Of a stretch of 64,000 nucleotides of DNA, positions 11,636-22,084 are shown in pieces. Made by a program: the position numbers and the translations under genes. Under the pieces are notes generated by a model. The model saw only the letters and a list, made by a program, of their open reading frames with translations, did not search any database and had not been told where the DNA came from. The stretch lies in NCBI RefSeq assembly GCF_023856365.1, contig NC_064554.1:10097001-10161000 (forward strand). The letters run 5' to 3'. This stretch comes from Brienomyrus brachyistius (Eukaryota > Chordata > Actinopteri > Osteoglossiformes > Mormyridae). Position 1 is the stretch's first letter; every line of letters starts with the position of its first letter.

Positions 11636-12740
11636 ATGGAGCAGGCAAGTGGTGAAGTAGGACGAAGGAGGCACAGAGCACATGGGACTGGCAGGGAACA
11701 AGCACCACATCTGAGAGGTGGTCATGGGCCTCGTGTTAGAGGAGGACTTGGGCCTCATCAGAGAGGTGGTCGTAGGCCTGGTTTGAGAGGTGTGGGTGTC
11801 CATGGTTGAGGACAATGTAACAGACCAAGACAGCAGCAGCAACAGCATAGAGTATCGAATGAGATCAGAACAATGGTTGTAGACCTGGTCATAAATCAGG
11901 GTATGACAATAACCGAGACATCTCGAATGCTTCAACCAAATCTCAGAAGATCAACTGTGGCCTCAATCATCAGAACCTTCCGCAATGAGAACCGTAAGTC
12001 TTCAGCGTGCACTACAATAAACAACATAGTTTTAGCTGTAAGATGACTATACTACGGTGTACATGCCAGAGTGCAGCACATGTAACCATGTAAATGTGTT
12101 TTAGAGTTTGAAGTCTAGTGTCTCTTTTAATTTGTCCTACAGAATAAAAGCTAAACCAAACAGTGGAGAAAGAGACAGATTCCTAAATGATGAACAAGAG
12201 CGGACTGTGGTCAGCTTGGTCTGGGTCTTACATGACATTCGTCTTAGAGAAATCAGACAGCAGATCCTCAACAATGAAGACATTTTCAGCAATGTGGAAG
12301 CCATAAGTTTACAGACCATTGCATGCATCTTGAAAAGGCACCATAATCTCCATAAAACAGATCCACCGTGTGCCGTTTGAGAGAAATACAGATAGAGTGA
12401 AGCGACTGAGGGTTGAGTATATTCAGGTATGTTCAATTTCATGATCCATGTTAGTGAAAGATTCTCCATCATTGCACTATAATCATTACTTCTCTTTTCA
12501 TAACATTTTTTACTTAGAGGGTGATGGCCCTGGATGCCGATGAAAACCACCATAAATTCATTTTTGTGGATGAGGCGGGTTTCAACTTGGCCAAGACAAG
12601 GAGGAGAGGTCGGAATTTCATTGGCCAGCGGGCAACCAGGGAAGCTCCTGGACAACGTGGGGCCAACATCAGCATGTGTGCACCTATTGGAAAAAACTGT
12701 ATTATCAGTATTATTTCTAGTACAAATACATGCTTCATTT
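11636..12740 (+). pseudogene. IS630/Tc1-type transposase pseudogene with two introns
   Basis: The product would be a DDE transposase that cuts and pastes its own element. Exon 1 (about 11,636-11,993) starts MEQASGEVG, has an arginine/glycine-rich N-terminal segment and a helix-turn-helix-like region, and ends RTFRNEN at a GTAAGT. Exon 2 (about 12,143-12,426) contains DEQERTVVSLV and VPFERNTDRVKRL and ends EYIQ at a GTATGT. Exon 3 starts at 12,518 after 'tttacttag', in phase, and carries KFIFVDEAGFNLAK, with the first catalytic Asp in VDE. Breaks: an in-frame TGA in exon 1, splice phases one base out between exons 1 and 2, a frameshift near 12,355, and loss of everything after about 12,740 (the remaining catalytic residues). 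The same family occurs at 31,985-32,640. Confidence 0.8.
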
Positions 12741-12839
12741 AAACACAGCTGATTTACATGCCACAAGACCAAACACAACAAGACCACTCAAAGATGGGGT
12801 AAACCAAATGAACAAGGAATTGAGGGATGAAGGAAGTAT

Positions 12840-13004
12840 TGTAGCGCCGGGCAGACTGAGGCATTGCGAGAGCGGCAAATGGGGAGGAGACTCGGTGCTG
12901 GGAAGAATACAATCTTTTATTAGAGCCCTTAAAAGGGCTAACAGCGGCACCCAACAAGCACTGAACCAAGTATAACCGGGGAAAAGCAGGGAGGCGGCGT
13001 CACA
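12840..13004 (-). mobile_element. 3' LTR of an LTR retrotransposon, ~165 bp
   Basis: On the plus strand it runs from TGTAGCGCC to GGCGTCACA, near-perfect inverted termini with TG..CA ends. On the minus strand it has TTTTAAGG and then AATAAA (complement near 12,914), the usual order. Just outside its 5' edge on the minus strand is a purine run 'agggaggaggcag' (complement of 13,005-13,017), the expected polypurine tract that primes plus-strand DNA. Internal sequence therefore lies to the right, and this is the downstream LTR of a minus-strand element. The 5-bp flanks (agtat and ctgcc) differ, which also fits an element that is not a solo LTR. Confidence 0.75.
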
Positions 13005-13630
13005 CTGCCTCCTCCCTAATCATTGACTGTCCTGGCGACCCCCACCCTCAGTCCACCCCAGCTTGTGAGCGCTGGCAAGGCTGGCAGGTGCTGGTACAGC
13101 ACGTCCCACCGGGCAGCTTCCTTTTTTGCGCTCCTTAGGGAGATCTACTGGCCTTTCGAGAGGTTCCTCCTGGCTGGGAAACGTGACACCCAGGGTGTCC
13201 CACAGCCAGGCCCCTTTCTTCGGGGACAGCCAGCACACTGAGCAGCTGGAGACTGCTGACGGCGCATCTTCCTCTTGGCTGCGACCCTTTTCCCTCCACT
13301 TGGTGGGGCACTGGTCCTCCCACAGGGTCTCCTGTTCACTGGCTTGGGTGGCCCTGCACGGCCATTCCTGCCCGCCAGATCAGATGGTCTCATGCAGCCT
13401 CGCAGTCCTGCATCGTGGCCCCTGCCCCCCTGCTGACGTCCTGCCAGCTCACTGCGCTCCAGAGCCAGCTGACCCTCCAAAGCACAATGCACCTCCTCCC
13501 AGCCGAGCAGCACTATATCGTGGACAAGTAATGCCGCCTCTGCTGCCTCAGCCAGACACTTCTGGTGGTCATGCTCGCACTCCCAGCCGGCCCACTTCTC
13601 GCACAGCCGCTCCTCCTCCTTCACTCTTCC
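13005..13630 (-). pseudogene. Internal coding relic of the same LTR retrotransposon
   Basis: GC-rich sequence with two overlapping minus-strand frames (13,145-13,624 and 13,020-13,238) that look like one protein split by a frameshift. The second ends about 15 bases before the LTR, next to the polypurine tract. The N-terminal part is rich in Glu, Ala and Leu and could be helical. The rest is basic and Gly/Pro-rich. I see no protease, RT, RNase H or integrase motif, so I leave the product unnamed. The remaining body and the 5' LTR are missing; a LINE relic begins at about 13,635. Confidence 0.5.
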
Positions 13631-13634
13631 ACCA

Positions 13635-14560
13635 TTATCCCTGTTTCCTCTGAAGGCCTGACATGCCTTTAGATGGCATCAGTGAACCTTCCCGACTAAA
13701 GAGCCAATGTGCAGAGAACAAGTCAGGCCTTTGGTTATGTAAACACCGAGGTACCTGAAGCTGCCTACCTTGTCCACTAAAGCACCATCGATAATGATAT
13801 GGTGGAAGTACCTCTACTGTTTCCTCCTGAAGATACGCTTCCTTTGTCTTGCTTACACTGAGGAGGAGACTGTTGTCCTGGCACCAAAGTGACAGCTTCT
13901 TCACCTCCTGCAGGGCGGCCTGCTTTTTAATATTGCGGATCTGATCTACCTGCAAACTTGACAGTGGCCCAGCAGTCGTACAGTAGGTGTACAGGGAGTA
14001 CAGAAGTGCTCAGCATACAGCTCTGGGGGGGCCACCACACTTAGGGCGAGGCTCAACGAGGTGCTACGGCCCACTGATACTACAGTACCTGGGGTCTGTT
14101 TGTGAAACATTTGTGTGCCTCATTACACAAGGAAATGTTCAGAGGGGTTTATGCTATTGACTGCTGGACTGTAATCTGTGAAAAGCATCCTCACATCATT
14201 CCCTCTCCTATTGTCCAGGTGAGCCAGTACTGTGTGAAGTAAGAAGGTGATGGGATTGTCAGTGGATCTATTCCTCCAGGAAGCAAATTGTCTTGGGTCC
14301 TGGGCTTTGGCTAGTGAAATGCATATATGATTCTATGCAAAGCACTTCAAACCTACCGAAGTTAATGCAACAGGGTGGCAGTTTTTCAATATGGAAGAGT
14401 ATAGCATCTTTAGTACTGGCACGATGATGGATCTTTTAAAACATGTCAGCGTAATAGTGTCAATGATTGGCTGAAACACCGGAGCTCGCTGGTTCCCTAC
14501 GTAAGAGTTGACTACCCATCAGGGCTGCTTTCTGGACCCTCTTTTTCCTGGGATTCATTC
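13635..14560 (-). mobile_element. Non-LTR retrotransposon RT relic
   Basis: Read from right to left, the pieces follow the order of a LINE reverse transcriptase. 'RNRSTDNPITFLLHTVLAHL' (about 14,205-14,270) matches the RT fingers region, then VRMLFTDYSPA corresponds to the palm region with the first catalytic Asp. At 13,635-13,955 LSLWCQDNSLLLSVSKTKE is the block after the YADD box. YADD itself is lost. Numerous stops and frameshifts show that it is dead. It belongs to a different group from the L2-like relics at 5.9 and 38.7 kb. Confidence 0.7.
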
Positions 14561-15595
14561 TCCAGAAGGATCTGATTAATCCCCGAGCGCCTCACAAGTA
14601 CACAGAAACGACGAACAAGTCACGAGAACGATATAAATCGCCCTTTGACCTTTCTAGCCACTTCAGCAGTGATAAAACATCTGTAGCCAGAAAATAATAA
14701 ATAAGTCAGATAAAGTAAAATAAAAATAAGAAACAATCCCAGAAATTCTAACTGCACATAAAATTCATTTCCATTTTATTGCTTCCTGGCACAAGCAAAA
14801 CAAATGAGAACAACTAACATTAAAAAAGTAAAAGAAAGTGGAATGAAGTACTCTGTTGGGGGAGACTTGGCTGCCTTTCAGTTCCCTGTAATTTCATCTA
14901 TCAGTTCCCCATCTCTGCGCTCTGGCCTTACGAAGAAGAAGAAAAAGAATCTTCTTAAGGTCTGCAATCTGGGTGAGGCCTTGCTGCTCTAATCTACAGT
15001 TCAGATGCCGTTGTTTCAGTATATAAATCGATGGCTGTAGCAAATTGACTAGATATAGAAAACAAGACTTATTTCCTTTGTGTATCATTGTGCTTTGGAA
15101 GGAATCCAGAAAGGGACTTAATCATTTTAAGAGAAATGCTCACACAGAGCACATTAATGTATTTGTACTAGATTAACAATTGGAGAGATGCAACTCTGTA
15201 CAACATGTCACATTTGGTGATGTGTGAGCTCACTAAATTGTAAGACAATAATTGTATTTTTGCTATTATGTAAGTAGGTTTGTTGCTGTCAGAAATTACA
15301 GCATTGTATTCCCCGGACAGCCCTGTAGTTTGGTCCGGCACTCTAAGTCATACTCGCCCCACATTCACCAGTTAGTCCAATATCTGGAAGTACTGTAGGA
15401 CCCACCTATAGATGTGAAAGTGAAGTACAATGTCTAGAATGACTAGATGCATCACCTGGAAATGTAAAAAGTCAGTGTGTGTTTATTTAATTCTGCTGTG
15501 AGTCCTTGTCTTTGAGAGTTATGATATGTAGGTCTGAAAATATACTTGTTCATTTATTGTACATCCCAATAATATGACAATTTGCTGAATCTTTC
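14561..15595. other. Non-coding interval
   Basis: AT-rich unique sequence with a small (GAA)n patch at about 14,932-14,948. The 14,870-15,090 part is repeat-free and balanced in composition and could be a conserved non-coding element, which I cannot test. No coding feature is seen. Confidence 0.4.
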
Positions 15596-15835
15596 TGTCA
15601 TGCGCCGTACGTAAGATCCTCCCGGTTGCCGCGCCCCCTCATCTACCCCGTGTGGATTCCCAGTGTTCACCAGCTGTTTCTTGTTGTTGTCATTAATCCA
15701 GTGTATTTAAGTCCGGATTTAAGTATGTTTCCCCAGTGTGGTCATTAACGTTGCATGTTGCCAGTGTTCGAGTGATTCCTAATAAATCCGACATTTCCCG
15801 ATCCTTCGTCTCCCTGCTCCCGCTTCCCCATAGCA
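15596..15835 (+). mobile_element. Solo LTR (second type), 240 bp, TSD CTTTC
   Basis: It starts TGTCATG and ends TAGCA. The flanks are CTTTC at 15,591-15,595 and again at 15,836-15,840, a perfect 5-bp duplication. TATTTAAG lies at 15,704-15,711 and AATAAA at 15,781-15,786, so orientation is plus. The overall plan matches family A LTRs, but the body is shorter and mostly different, so it is a related family or distant subfamily. No internal sequence adjoins it. Confidence 0.9.
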
Positions 15836-15907
15836 CTTTCCCAATCAATTAGGTGGGTACTTGTATTTCTTTGTGTATGCATTAATGTCCATGTATAAAA
15901 ATGTGAT

Positions 15908-16195
15908 TTGTCCATCCTTCCATCCATCCATTTTCTGTAACCGCTTATCCCATTCAGGGTAATGGGGGGTTCATAGCCTGTTCCAGAGGCTATGGGCACA
16001 AAACAGGGAACAACCCAGGATGAGGTGCCAGCCCATCACAGGGTACATTTAAACACCAGTCACTCACACATATACACCTACAGACAATTTGGTAACTCCA
16101 ATTAACCTTGGCATATTTTTGGATTGTGTGGAGGGGAAACTTGAGTACCTGGTGGAAATCCCATGATGACATACAAAGAACATGAAAACAGGGTC
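15908..16195 (-). mobile_element. Diverged SINE copy
   Basis: The tail lies at the left ('ccttccatccatccatt', 'aaccgcttatccc') and the body runs right through 'caacccaggatgaggtgcca', 'aactccaattaacc' and 'catgatgacata'. The tRNA-like head beyond about 16,195 is missing, where a GC-rich block begins. Divergence is moderate, older than the 7.9 kb copy. Confidence 0.8.
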
Positions 16196-16836
16196 GGGTG
16201 AGGAGAGAAGTAACAGACCTCTGTGGAGGGTTTGACCTGGGGCCAGACCGATTTCATCGAAAATGGCTAACTAGTCCTAACTAAAGAATGTCAAACAATC
16301 AGGTTAGCTTGGAATCCAAATAGGGATGGTAGCAAGGAGGAAGACAAGAACAGGAGACCCTCAAGGAAAATAAGGAAACCAGTGAACAGGAGGGCCCTGA
16401 GGGAACTGCAGGGCGTGAGCTGTCAACTGCACAACCGCCATGGAGGGTTTGCCCCCATTTCCCTCTCCGGGAGACAGAAACCTGCCCCACCTTTCTCCAA
16501 GGCTCCTATCAACCTCAGTTATCCCCCTGGGACCAGAGACTGGCAAAACTGAAGCTTTGGATGGACCAGGGAACTAGATGTTGTCCCGACAGTGGCCTGG
16601 AAGTCAGGCACAAAGTCGGCTGTGACGGGGGTGTCGGACACAGAGCCAGCAGTGTTCAGCAGAGGAGGAGGTGGGTGCCTTAGGGACCTCAGGAGGTAAG
16701 TAGTCGGCCGGTGATCAGTCGGGAGTTAACGAAGGAGCCAACAAAAAGCAGACGAGATGGGATACGAGGGGTCATCAAATGACGAAGGCGAAACCTAAGA
16801 GTCGCCGGAGGTGAGGCAGGGGCCGAGTGAGTGACT

Positions 16837-17016
16837 GCAGAAGCCAACGAGGCAGCCGCAGGCAAGGCAGAAGCCAATGATGTGGCCGCAGCAGAGGCAG
16901 AAGCCAATGAGGTGACCACAGGAGAGGCAGAAGCCAACGAGGCAGCCGCAGGCAAGGCAGAAGCCAATGATGTGGCCGCAGCAGAGGCAGAAGCCAATGA
17001 GGTGACCGCAGGAGAT
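16837..17016. repeat. 90-bp tandem duplication made of 30-bp subunits
   Basis: Two near-identical 90-bp copies (16,837-16,926 and 16,927-17,016) each consist of three 30-bp units beginning 'gcagaagccaa'. They differ by a few bases, notably 'accacaggagag' against 'accgcaggagat'. The period is a multiple of three, so it is open in several frames: EANEAAAGKA-type on plus, WLLPLLRPHH-type on minus. Confidence 0.93.
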
Positions 17017-17699
17017 GTCGGTGTCCAGACAACGTCAGGAACAAATGTGACTGCTCGCAACTGGCAAGGCAAGAACGGGACCTTTGAGTATCGTCTGAGT
17101 AAGGCTGGGAGACCGGGAGGTGGGCAGGATGAGCAAGGCAAGTCGAGTAACACCAGGACTCCTTTGAAATGGACATGTGTGTGTTGCAACACCTGCCAGC
17201 TAAAAGGTTCTGATCCGGGACACCTGGCGGTGAGTGAAGTACATCTAGGATATCTGAGGATAAGCAGGACGATACTGAGGCACTTGAATGAAGGGCCCCT
17301 CTATGGGCTGGGATCCAGGGCTTTGTGACTTTCCTTGTACAGGGGGTCTGTAGCTTAGGCAGTGAGACCTCATCTGGACCAAGTGTCTGGGGTGCAGGTA
17401 AAGTAATGGCTGCTTCTGGGCTAGAAGCTTTGGGCACGGATAAAGCAGCAGTCTCTCTTGGACCAGGAGTCTGAAGCACAGGTGCAGCAGCAGCCTCTTC
17501 TGGGTCTGTAAAATTTTGGGCAGTGTGGCCAATAGCCACACCAAAACTGGACATTACAGGCAGTGCTGTCACTGGCGTTGGTTACAGTAGCAGCAGTGAA
17601 GATTTTATCTGGCGCAGGCTCAGTCTGGATCTTTAGCCTCCGCCTTTGATGGAGGGCACTAATGGAGAGCTCTGGGGAGCCAGTGGGTGACTGGCAATG

Positions 17700-17895
17700 G
17701 GAAGCTAGCCGGGGAATCAGCAGCCAACTGTGGGAAGCCAGCGGGTGGACCGGTGGCTGATGGTGGGAGTCCAGTAGGTGGACCAGTGGGGGACGGTGGG
17801 AGTCCAGCGGGCGGATTGGTGGGTAACTGTGTGAATCCAGTGGGCGGATTGGCGGCTGACTGTGGGAATCCAGTGGATGGACCGGTAGCTTACTG
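17700..17895. repeat. 33-bp minisatellite, ~6 units
   Basis: Units such as 'ggtgggagtccag' plus 'taggtggaccagtgg' recur every 33 bp with moderate variation. On the minus strand this encodes an 11-residue motif of the type GPPTGLPPSAT, consistent with expansion inside a once-coding proline-rich segment. Confidence 0.88.
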
Positions 17896-18249
17896 AAGAG
17901 AGCCGGTGGGCAAATCAATGACATTCTGAGCGGCCTCACGCTCAGCAATCTCCCTCACCTCCATCAGCAGACATCTAATCTCCACTGCGCCTTGGGGATC
18001 TGAAACAGGGGTGAGTTGGCAGAACATATCATCAGCGGAATGAAAAAGAGCCTTTGCTTCGGGAGCGCAACTAGAAACTGTAATGACCGATCTGGGGAAT
18101 ATCGGGCTGGGAAGCATTTAAGTATACAGAAAATGATAGGTAAACAGGGGATGGCTGGAGGTGATAAACATGTGAGGCAGGAATCAGAAGTAAGGCTAAC
18201 ATGCACTGCACTGGGTTTGGCTTGTTACAACCACGATGTAGATGAATAG

Positions 18250-18480
18250 AGCAGAGGTGGAGATTTCAAAACTAGAGAGTACAAATCCTGGCTAAGATTT
18301 TGTTTCGACCAACCAGTTGAGTATAAAGAAAAAATATATAGAAATGAGCTAGTTAAAATAGATTTTTTTCTGTGGTGTCTCCAGGTTTTCACTCAGTCCT
18401 GTTATTCTAATACATTTCTGCCCCTGAAAATTTTGGTATTTCACTCAAGTGACATGTTGAATTGGAACTTATGTCATCTT
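18250..18480. repeat. Probable interspersed repeat starting 'agaggtgg'
   Basis: 'gcagaggtggagatttcaaa', 'gagagtacaaatcctggct' and 'accaaccagttgagtat' match, from memory, a short dispersed non-coding repeat frequent in fish. The right end is unclear. Confidence 0.35.
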
Positions 18481-18786
18481 AGTCACCTGAAGTCCACAGG
18501 AAAACCAAAAGTTAGTTCCTTCACTTTCCTTCCCATATTTTTCATGACATTGTGAGTATATCTGAGGTGGTCAAACTCAATGCTCAGTCCTAGTACCCTA
18601 TTTATTTATTTATAAATAAATAAACTTTTGGTAAGTTACTTGACTGTACTCAGTGTTGTCGCGCTATTAGGTTTGATGAAATGTGGCTGTGGTTAATGAA
18701 TTTGCTAATTTAATTATTAAACTCTTCTTACTTTCTGTCCTGTTACTCATATAAAGAGAAAAATACAACTTTGAAGGCATATGCAG
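18481..18786. other. Non-coding interval with a 24-bp perfect palindrome
   Basis: The only structure is at 18,601-18,624, where (TTTA)3 is followed directly by its reverse complement (TAAA)3, a perfect 24-bp palindrome. The rest is AT-rich unique sequence. Confidence 0.6.
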
Positions 18787-19825
18787 TAGATATAAAAAAT
18801 GGACACACCCCTGTTAAAGTGGCGAGTTTTTGTGATGTAAAAAAATGACCACAGTAAAACATTTCAAAAGCTTTCTGACCTTTAATGTGACCTATAACCG
18901 GTACAATTCTATCGAAAAACTAACAAATATGATAGAGTGAAAAATATTAAAAATAAAAAAATGTTCAATAAGCTTATTGCATTAGTGTGAACACCCTTAA
19001 ACTAATTCTTTGTTGAAACACCTTTTGATTTAAATAAATTTAATTAGAGCATTCAAGTTTTGGGGGCATACACCCGCCATCAATTAAAGTGACTCCGATT
19101 AACTACAAATAAAGTTCAGCTGTCCTACTAAGACTTTCTTGACATTTACTCGCAGTTCCCTCCTAAAGCAAAAGCCATGTTTTGCTGAGAGCTCATGCAG
19201 CATCTTAGGGCATCTTTATTGAAAGGTATCAGTCAGGAGAAGGGAAAACAATTCTCTGGTATTAGATATGCTATGGAACACAGTGAAGGCAGTCATCAAA
19301 AAGTGGGGAGATTCTGGGAAAATAGTGACTGTTCTGAGAACTGGTTGTCCCTCCAAAATTGATGACAAGATTAGGTTAGGGAGGCTAAGATGATTGGTTA
19401 GAGAGACTTCCGAGAGGCCGGCAACAACACAGAAGGAGCTGTAGGAATTTGTCAAGTACTGGTTGTGTACTACATGTGACAACAATCTCCTGTGTTGTCC
19501 ATTGCAAGACAGAAGCATTTTCTGATAAAGATGAACACCCAGGTTCAGCTGAACTTACAAAAATACATCGGGTCTCCCAAGAGCATACAGGAAAATGTGC
19601 TATGGTCTGATGAAAGCAAAGTCGAACATTTTGGCCATCACTCAAAGATCACCGTGCCCACGGTGAAGCATGGTGGCGGCAGCACCATGCTTTGGATTTG
19701 TCTTTCTTCAGCTGTAACTCGGGCTTTAGTTAAGGTGGAGGGAATCCTGAACAGCCCCAAATACCTGTCCGTTTTGAGCCAAAATCTTCAGGTGCCTGCT
19801 AGACAGCAGCATTAAAGGTAATGGC
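18787..19825 (+). mobile_element. Tc1-like transposon, left end and broken transposase
   Basis: The left part ('ggacacacccctgtta', 'tttttgtgatgtaaaaaaatg', 'acctttaatgtgacctataa', 'ttgcattagtgtgaacaccc') is the non-coding 5' region typical of a fish Tc1 family. Transposase remnants follow: a HTH-like piece reading KWGDSGKIVTVLRTGCPSKI at about 19,300-19,360, then an open frame at 19,492-19,815 with VLWSDESKVEHFG (first catalytic Asp) and KHGGGSTMLWICLSS. Frameshifts separate them. Sequence of another element starts after about 19,826, so the second Asp, the third acidic residue and the right inverted repeat are missing. Confidence 0.85.
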
Positions 19826-20865
19826 AGGCCAAGCGGAATGCAACTGTGGAAGCAGCAATGCGGGTGTAGGAGGAGTTCAGTGAGGTCATGGAAAATTACT
19901 TTTGGTTTTCCTCGGATCCCGGTAAACCGTCAGGTGACTTGCGATTGGGAAACTGGGCTTTGCACATGCTCTCTATAATGGGGATGGAGGCCCTATTCAC
20001 ACAAGTGTATATAGTCGGATGGTGGAAAAAGTACTTTGAGCACCTCTTGAATCTCACTGACATGCCTTCCTTGGAGGAAGTAGTCAGAGAATTCTCCTAT
20101 AACCGGGGCTGAGCTCACTGAGGTAGCCAGACTCTTCGGTGATCCAGGTGTAGATGAGATTCGGAGCTGCTGAAGGCACTCAAGGGTTTTAGGCTGGTCT
20201 CAGCTGCAACACTGCATGGAGGTTGGGGACAGTACCTCTGGACTAACAGACTTGGCTGATGGTCCCAATCTTTAAGAAAGGGGTCCAGAAGATGTGTTCC
20301 AACTTCATCGGGATCACACTCCTCAGCCTCCCTGGCAAGGCCTTATGCCAGAGTACCAGAGAGGAGGATCCATCCATTGGATGAACCTCATATCCAAGTG
20401 GAACAATGTGAATTCCGACCTGGTCATGGAAGACTAGACCAGCTCTCCGCCCTCATAAGGATACTGGAGGGTTCATGGGAGTTTGCCCAACCAATGTTTA
20501 TTGGATTTGGAAAAGGCATATGAGCATGTCCCACCATCCTGGGCCACTATCATAGGTTATTAGGTCCCACTGTTAGGTCAGACTCATTCCTGATGGACGT
20601 TGCACTTCGCCTGGGTTGCTCTTCGTCACTGATTCTGAGCACAAGTTTGTCTAGACGCAGCCAAGGGGTGGATCACCTCAGGATCGCATCTTTGCTTTTC
20701 GCAGAGGATATGGTAGGCTTCATCAAGCTGTGAATTCCAGTGTGTACTGCAGTGGTCTGCAGGCAAGTGTGAAGTTGTTGGGATGAGGATCAGCACCTCC
20801 ATATCTGAGGTTATGCTTGTCAAGGCTGGATTGCCCCCTCCACACTGGGGATGAGTTACTGCCTC
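19826..20865 (+). mobile_element. Non-LTR retrotransposon (RTE-like) RT relic
   Basis: Fragments in three frames follow the order of a fish LINE polyprotein: WWKKYFEHLLNLTDMPSLEE (about 20,020), ELTEVARLF (20,110), a 'fkkgdrr.csnyrgitlls'-like region at 20,270-20,330, EQCEFRPGHGRLDQL at about 20,405-20,450, and a degraded FADD region near 20,700 (reading LLFAEDMV, with Asp to Glu). Frameshifts are frequent. The same family in the opposite orientation supplies the fragment at 46.3 kb. Confidence 0.8.
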
Positions 20866-20869
20866 AAAT

Positions 20870-22080
20870 GACAGTATAGACATCTGTCTATATATATGTT
20901 TGACTTAGTAAGAATGAATTTCAATCTCAATCATCCGCATTTTCCATTGTTATATTTATTACTGAAGCACCTAGGTCTTCATTTAACAATTTACGCATTA
21001 TTTTACCTCGGTTCAGAGATTTTCTTGTTCAATCAAGTCATCATATAGTCACTTCCATGCATTATTAAATCCCACACCAGAGTACCTGTTCACAGTTGGG
21101 TAGAAATATTTGTGTAAAGGTCGATATATTATCATTCAGTGGTTCTGGTAATGGGGACATGGCTAGTAATAGGATCTCTGCATATTAAAACGCTCACAAG
21201 GAATTACATGACATGTGTCCTTTATGTCTGAAGCTCAGTGTATTATCCCTCTTCCTTCACGCAGACAGAACTTAAAGCAATCTTACGCACATAACTTCCT
21301 GATGACTGGCGCAAATAAAAGTGATAAATGCCAAACAATGGAACTAAACCCCAGGATTCATCATTCATTTTAATGCCCGTGAACTGAAAGTGCATTAAAA
21401 AGCAAGCCGTGAGCCCACTGAATGCAAAGCCATTAAAATGTGCTGTTTGTGTTTATAACCAGCACACATTAAGATTCCAAGGACTCTAATTAAAGGCGGT
21501 AATTAGATTTTGTAATGAACTCTGGGTAGTCGATGTACAAATATATAAAAGGCCACATACTAATAAAGGCCGTCTGCTGCGAGATGGTCCCCGGGGGGCT
21601 GTGTGCTATAATGTATGAAATGTAAATTAACAGATGCTCTAATTCTGCGTGGTCTGGGGGGCCGGCGAGGGCGGCAGGCTGCAGAAACGAAGAGGCCCAC
21701 ACCTGAACGGGGAGCCAAGCTGGACAAAAATGAAAGCAGATTCACCTCAGCCAAAAATAAATGCTCATGTGGCAAATGGAGAAGTATGAGGGGAAACGGA
21801 GGGGGGGAGATCTTAAGCTGCATAAGACTGTGAAGGAAATTTAATTATCCATTTTCCAAAGCTATTGCTCAACAGCTGGAGCAGATGTCTGGATCTCACA
21901 TAAAACCTTTTTTCCCCCAAGAAATGATCTGACGGGTAAATAAATATCAAACAGAAATATTTTCTATCTTGGTAACAAGTAATGTAAATTCAGTTTTTCT
22001 TTATATTGAATAGTATCCTACAAAGGCATTAAACACTTATGAACATAAATAATTCTAAATGAAGCCTTATTTGTTTTTCA
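20870..22080. other. Unique non-coding interval, candidate conserved element
   Basis: No repeats are recognised. At about 21,360-21,830 the sequence contains AT-rich homeodomain-type words (taattaaaggcggtaatta near 21,487), several non-overlapping 'cattaaaa' words and then a GC-rich patch. This mix is typical of developmental enhancers in gene deserts, but I have no conservation evidence. Confidence 0.3.
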
Positions 22081-22084
22081 TCAC

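Larger units (their letters stand above)
16200..18245 (-). pseudogene. GC-rich proline-rich pseudo-coding block, possibly a retroelement interior
   Basis: Several long minus-strand frames lie in series (17,890-18,117; 17,421-17,948; 16,775-17,572). The first, with MEVREIAEREAAQNVIDLPT, reads through a single in-frame stop at 17,890-17,892 into an 11-residue Gly/Pro repeat. Farther on, FWCGYWPHCPKFY resembles a CCHC zinc knuckle in spacing but lacks two of the four ligands. After it the frame is Pro/Ala/Ser-rich and runs through a 90-bp duplication. Base composition contrasts sharply with the AT-rich flanks. A decayed retrotransposon gag or accessory ORF is the best guess. A lineage-specific low-complexity gene is an alternative. 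No LTR was found at either edge. Confidence 0.4.

Noticed and set aside
12137..12787. 216-codon minus-strand open frame
   Set aside because: It is antisense to exons 2 and 3 of the IS630-like transposase, including across both splice sites, so it is a shadow.
12840..13004. Solo LTR
   Set aside because: The 5-bp flanks differ (agtat and ctgcc) and a polypurine tract and coding relic adjoin it, so it is one end of a longer element.
16775..17572. 265-codon minus-strand open frame as a gene
   Set aside because: It runs through a 90-bp tandem duplication and low-complexity Pro/Ser/Leu text with no domain. I report the whole block as pseudo-coding instead.
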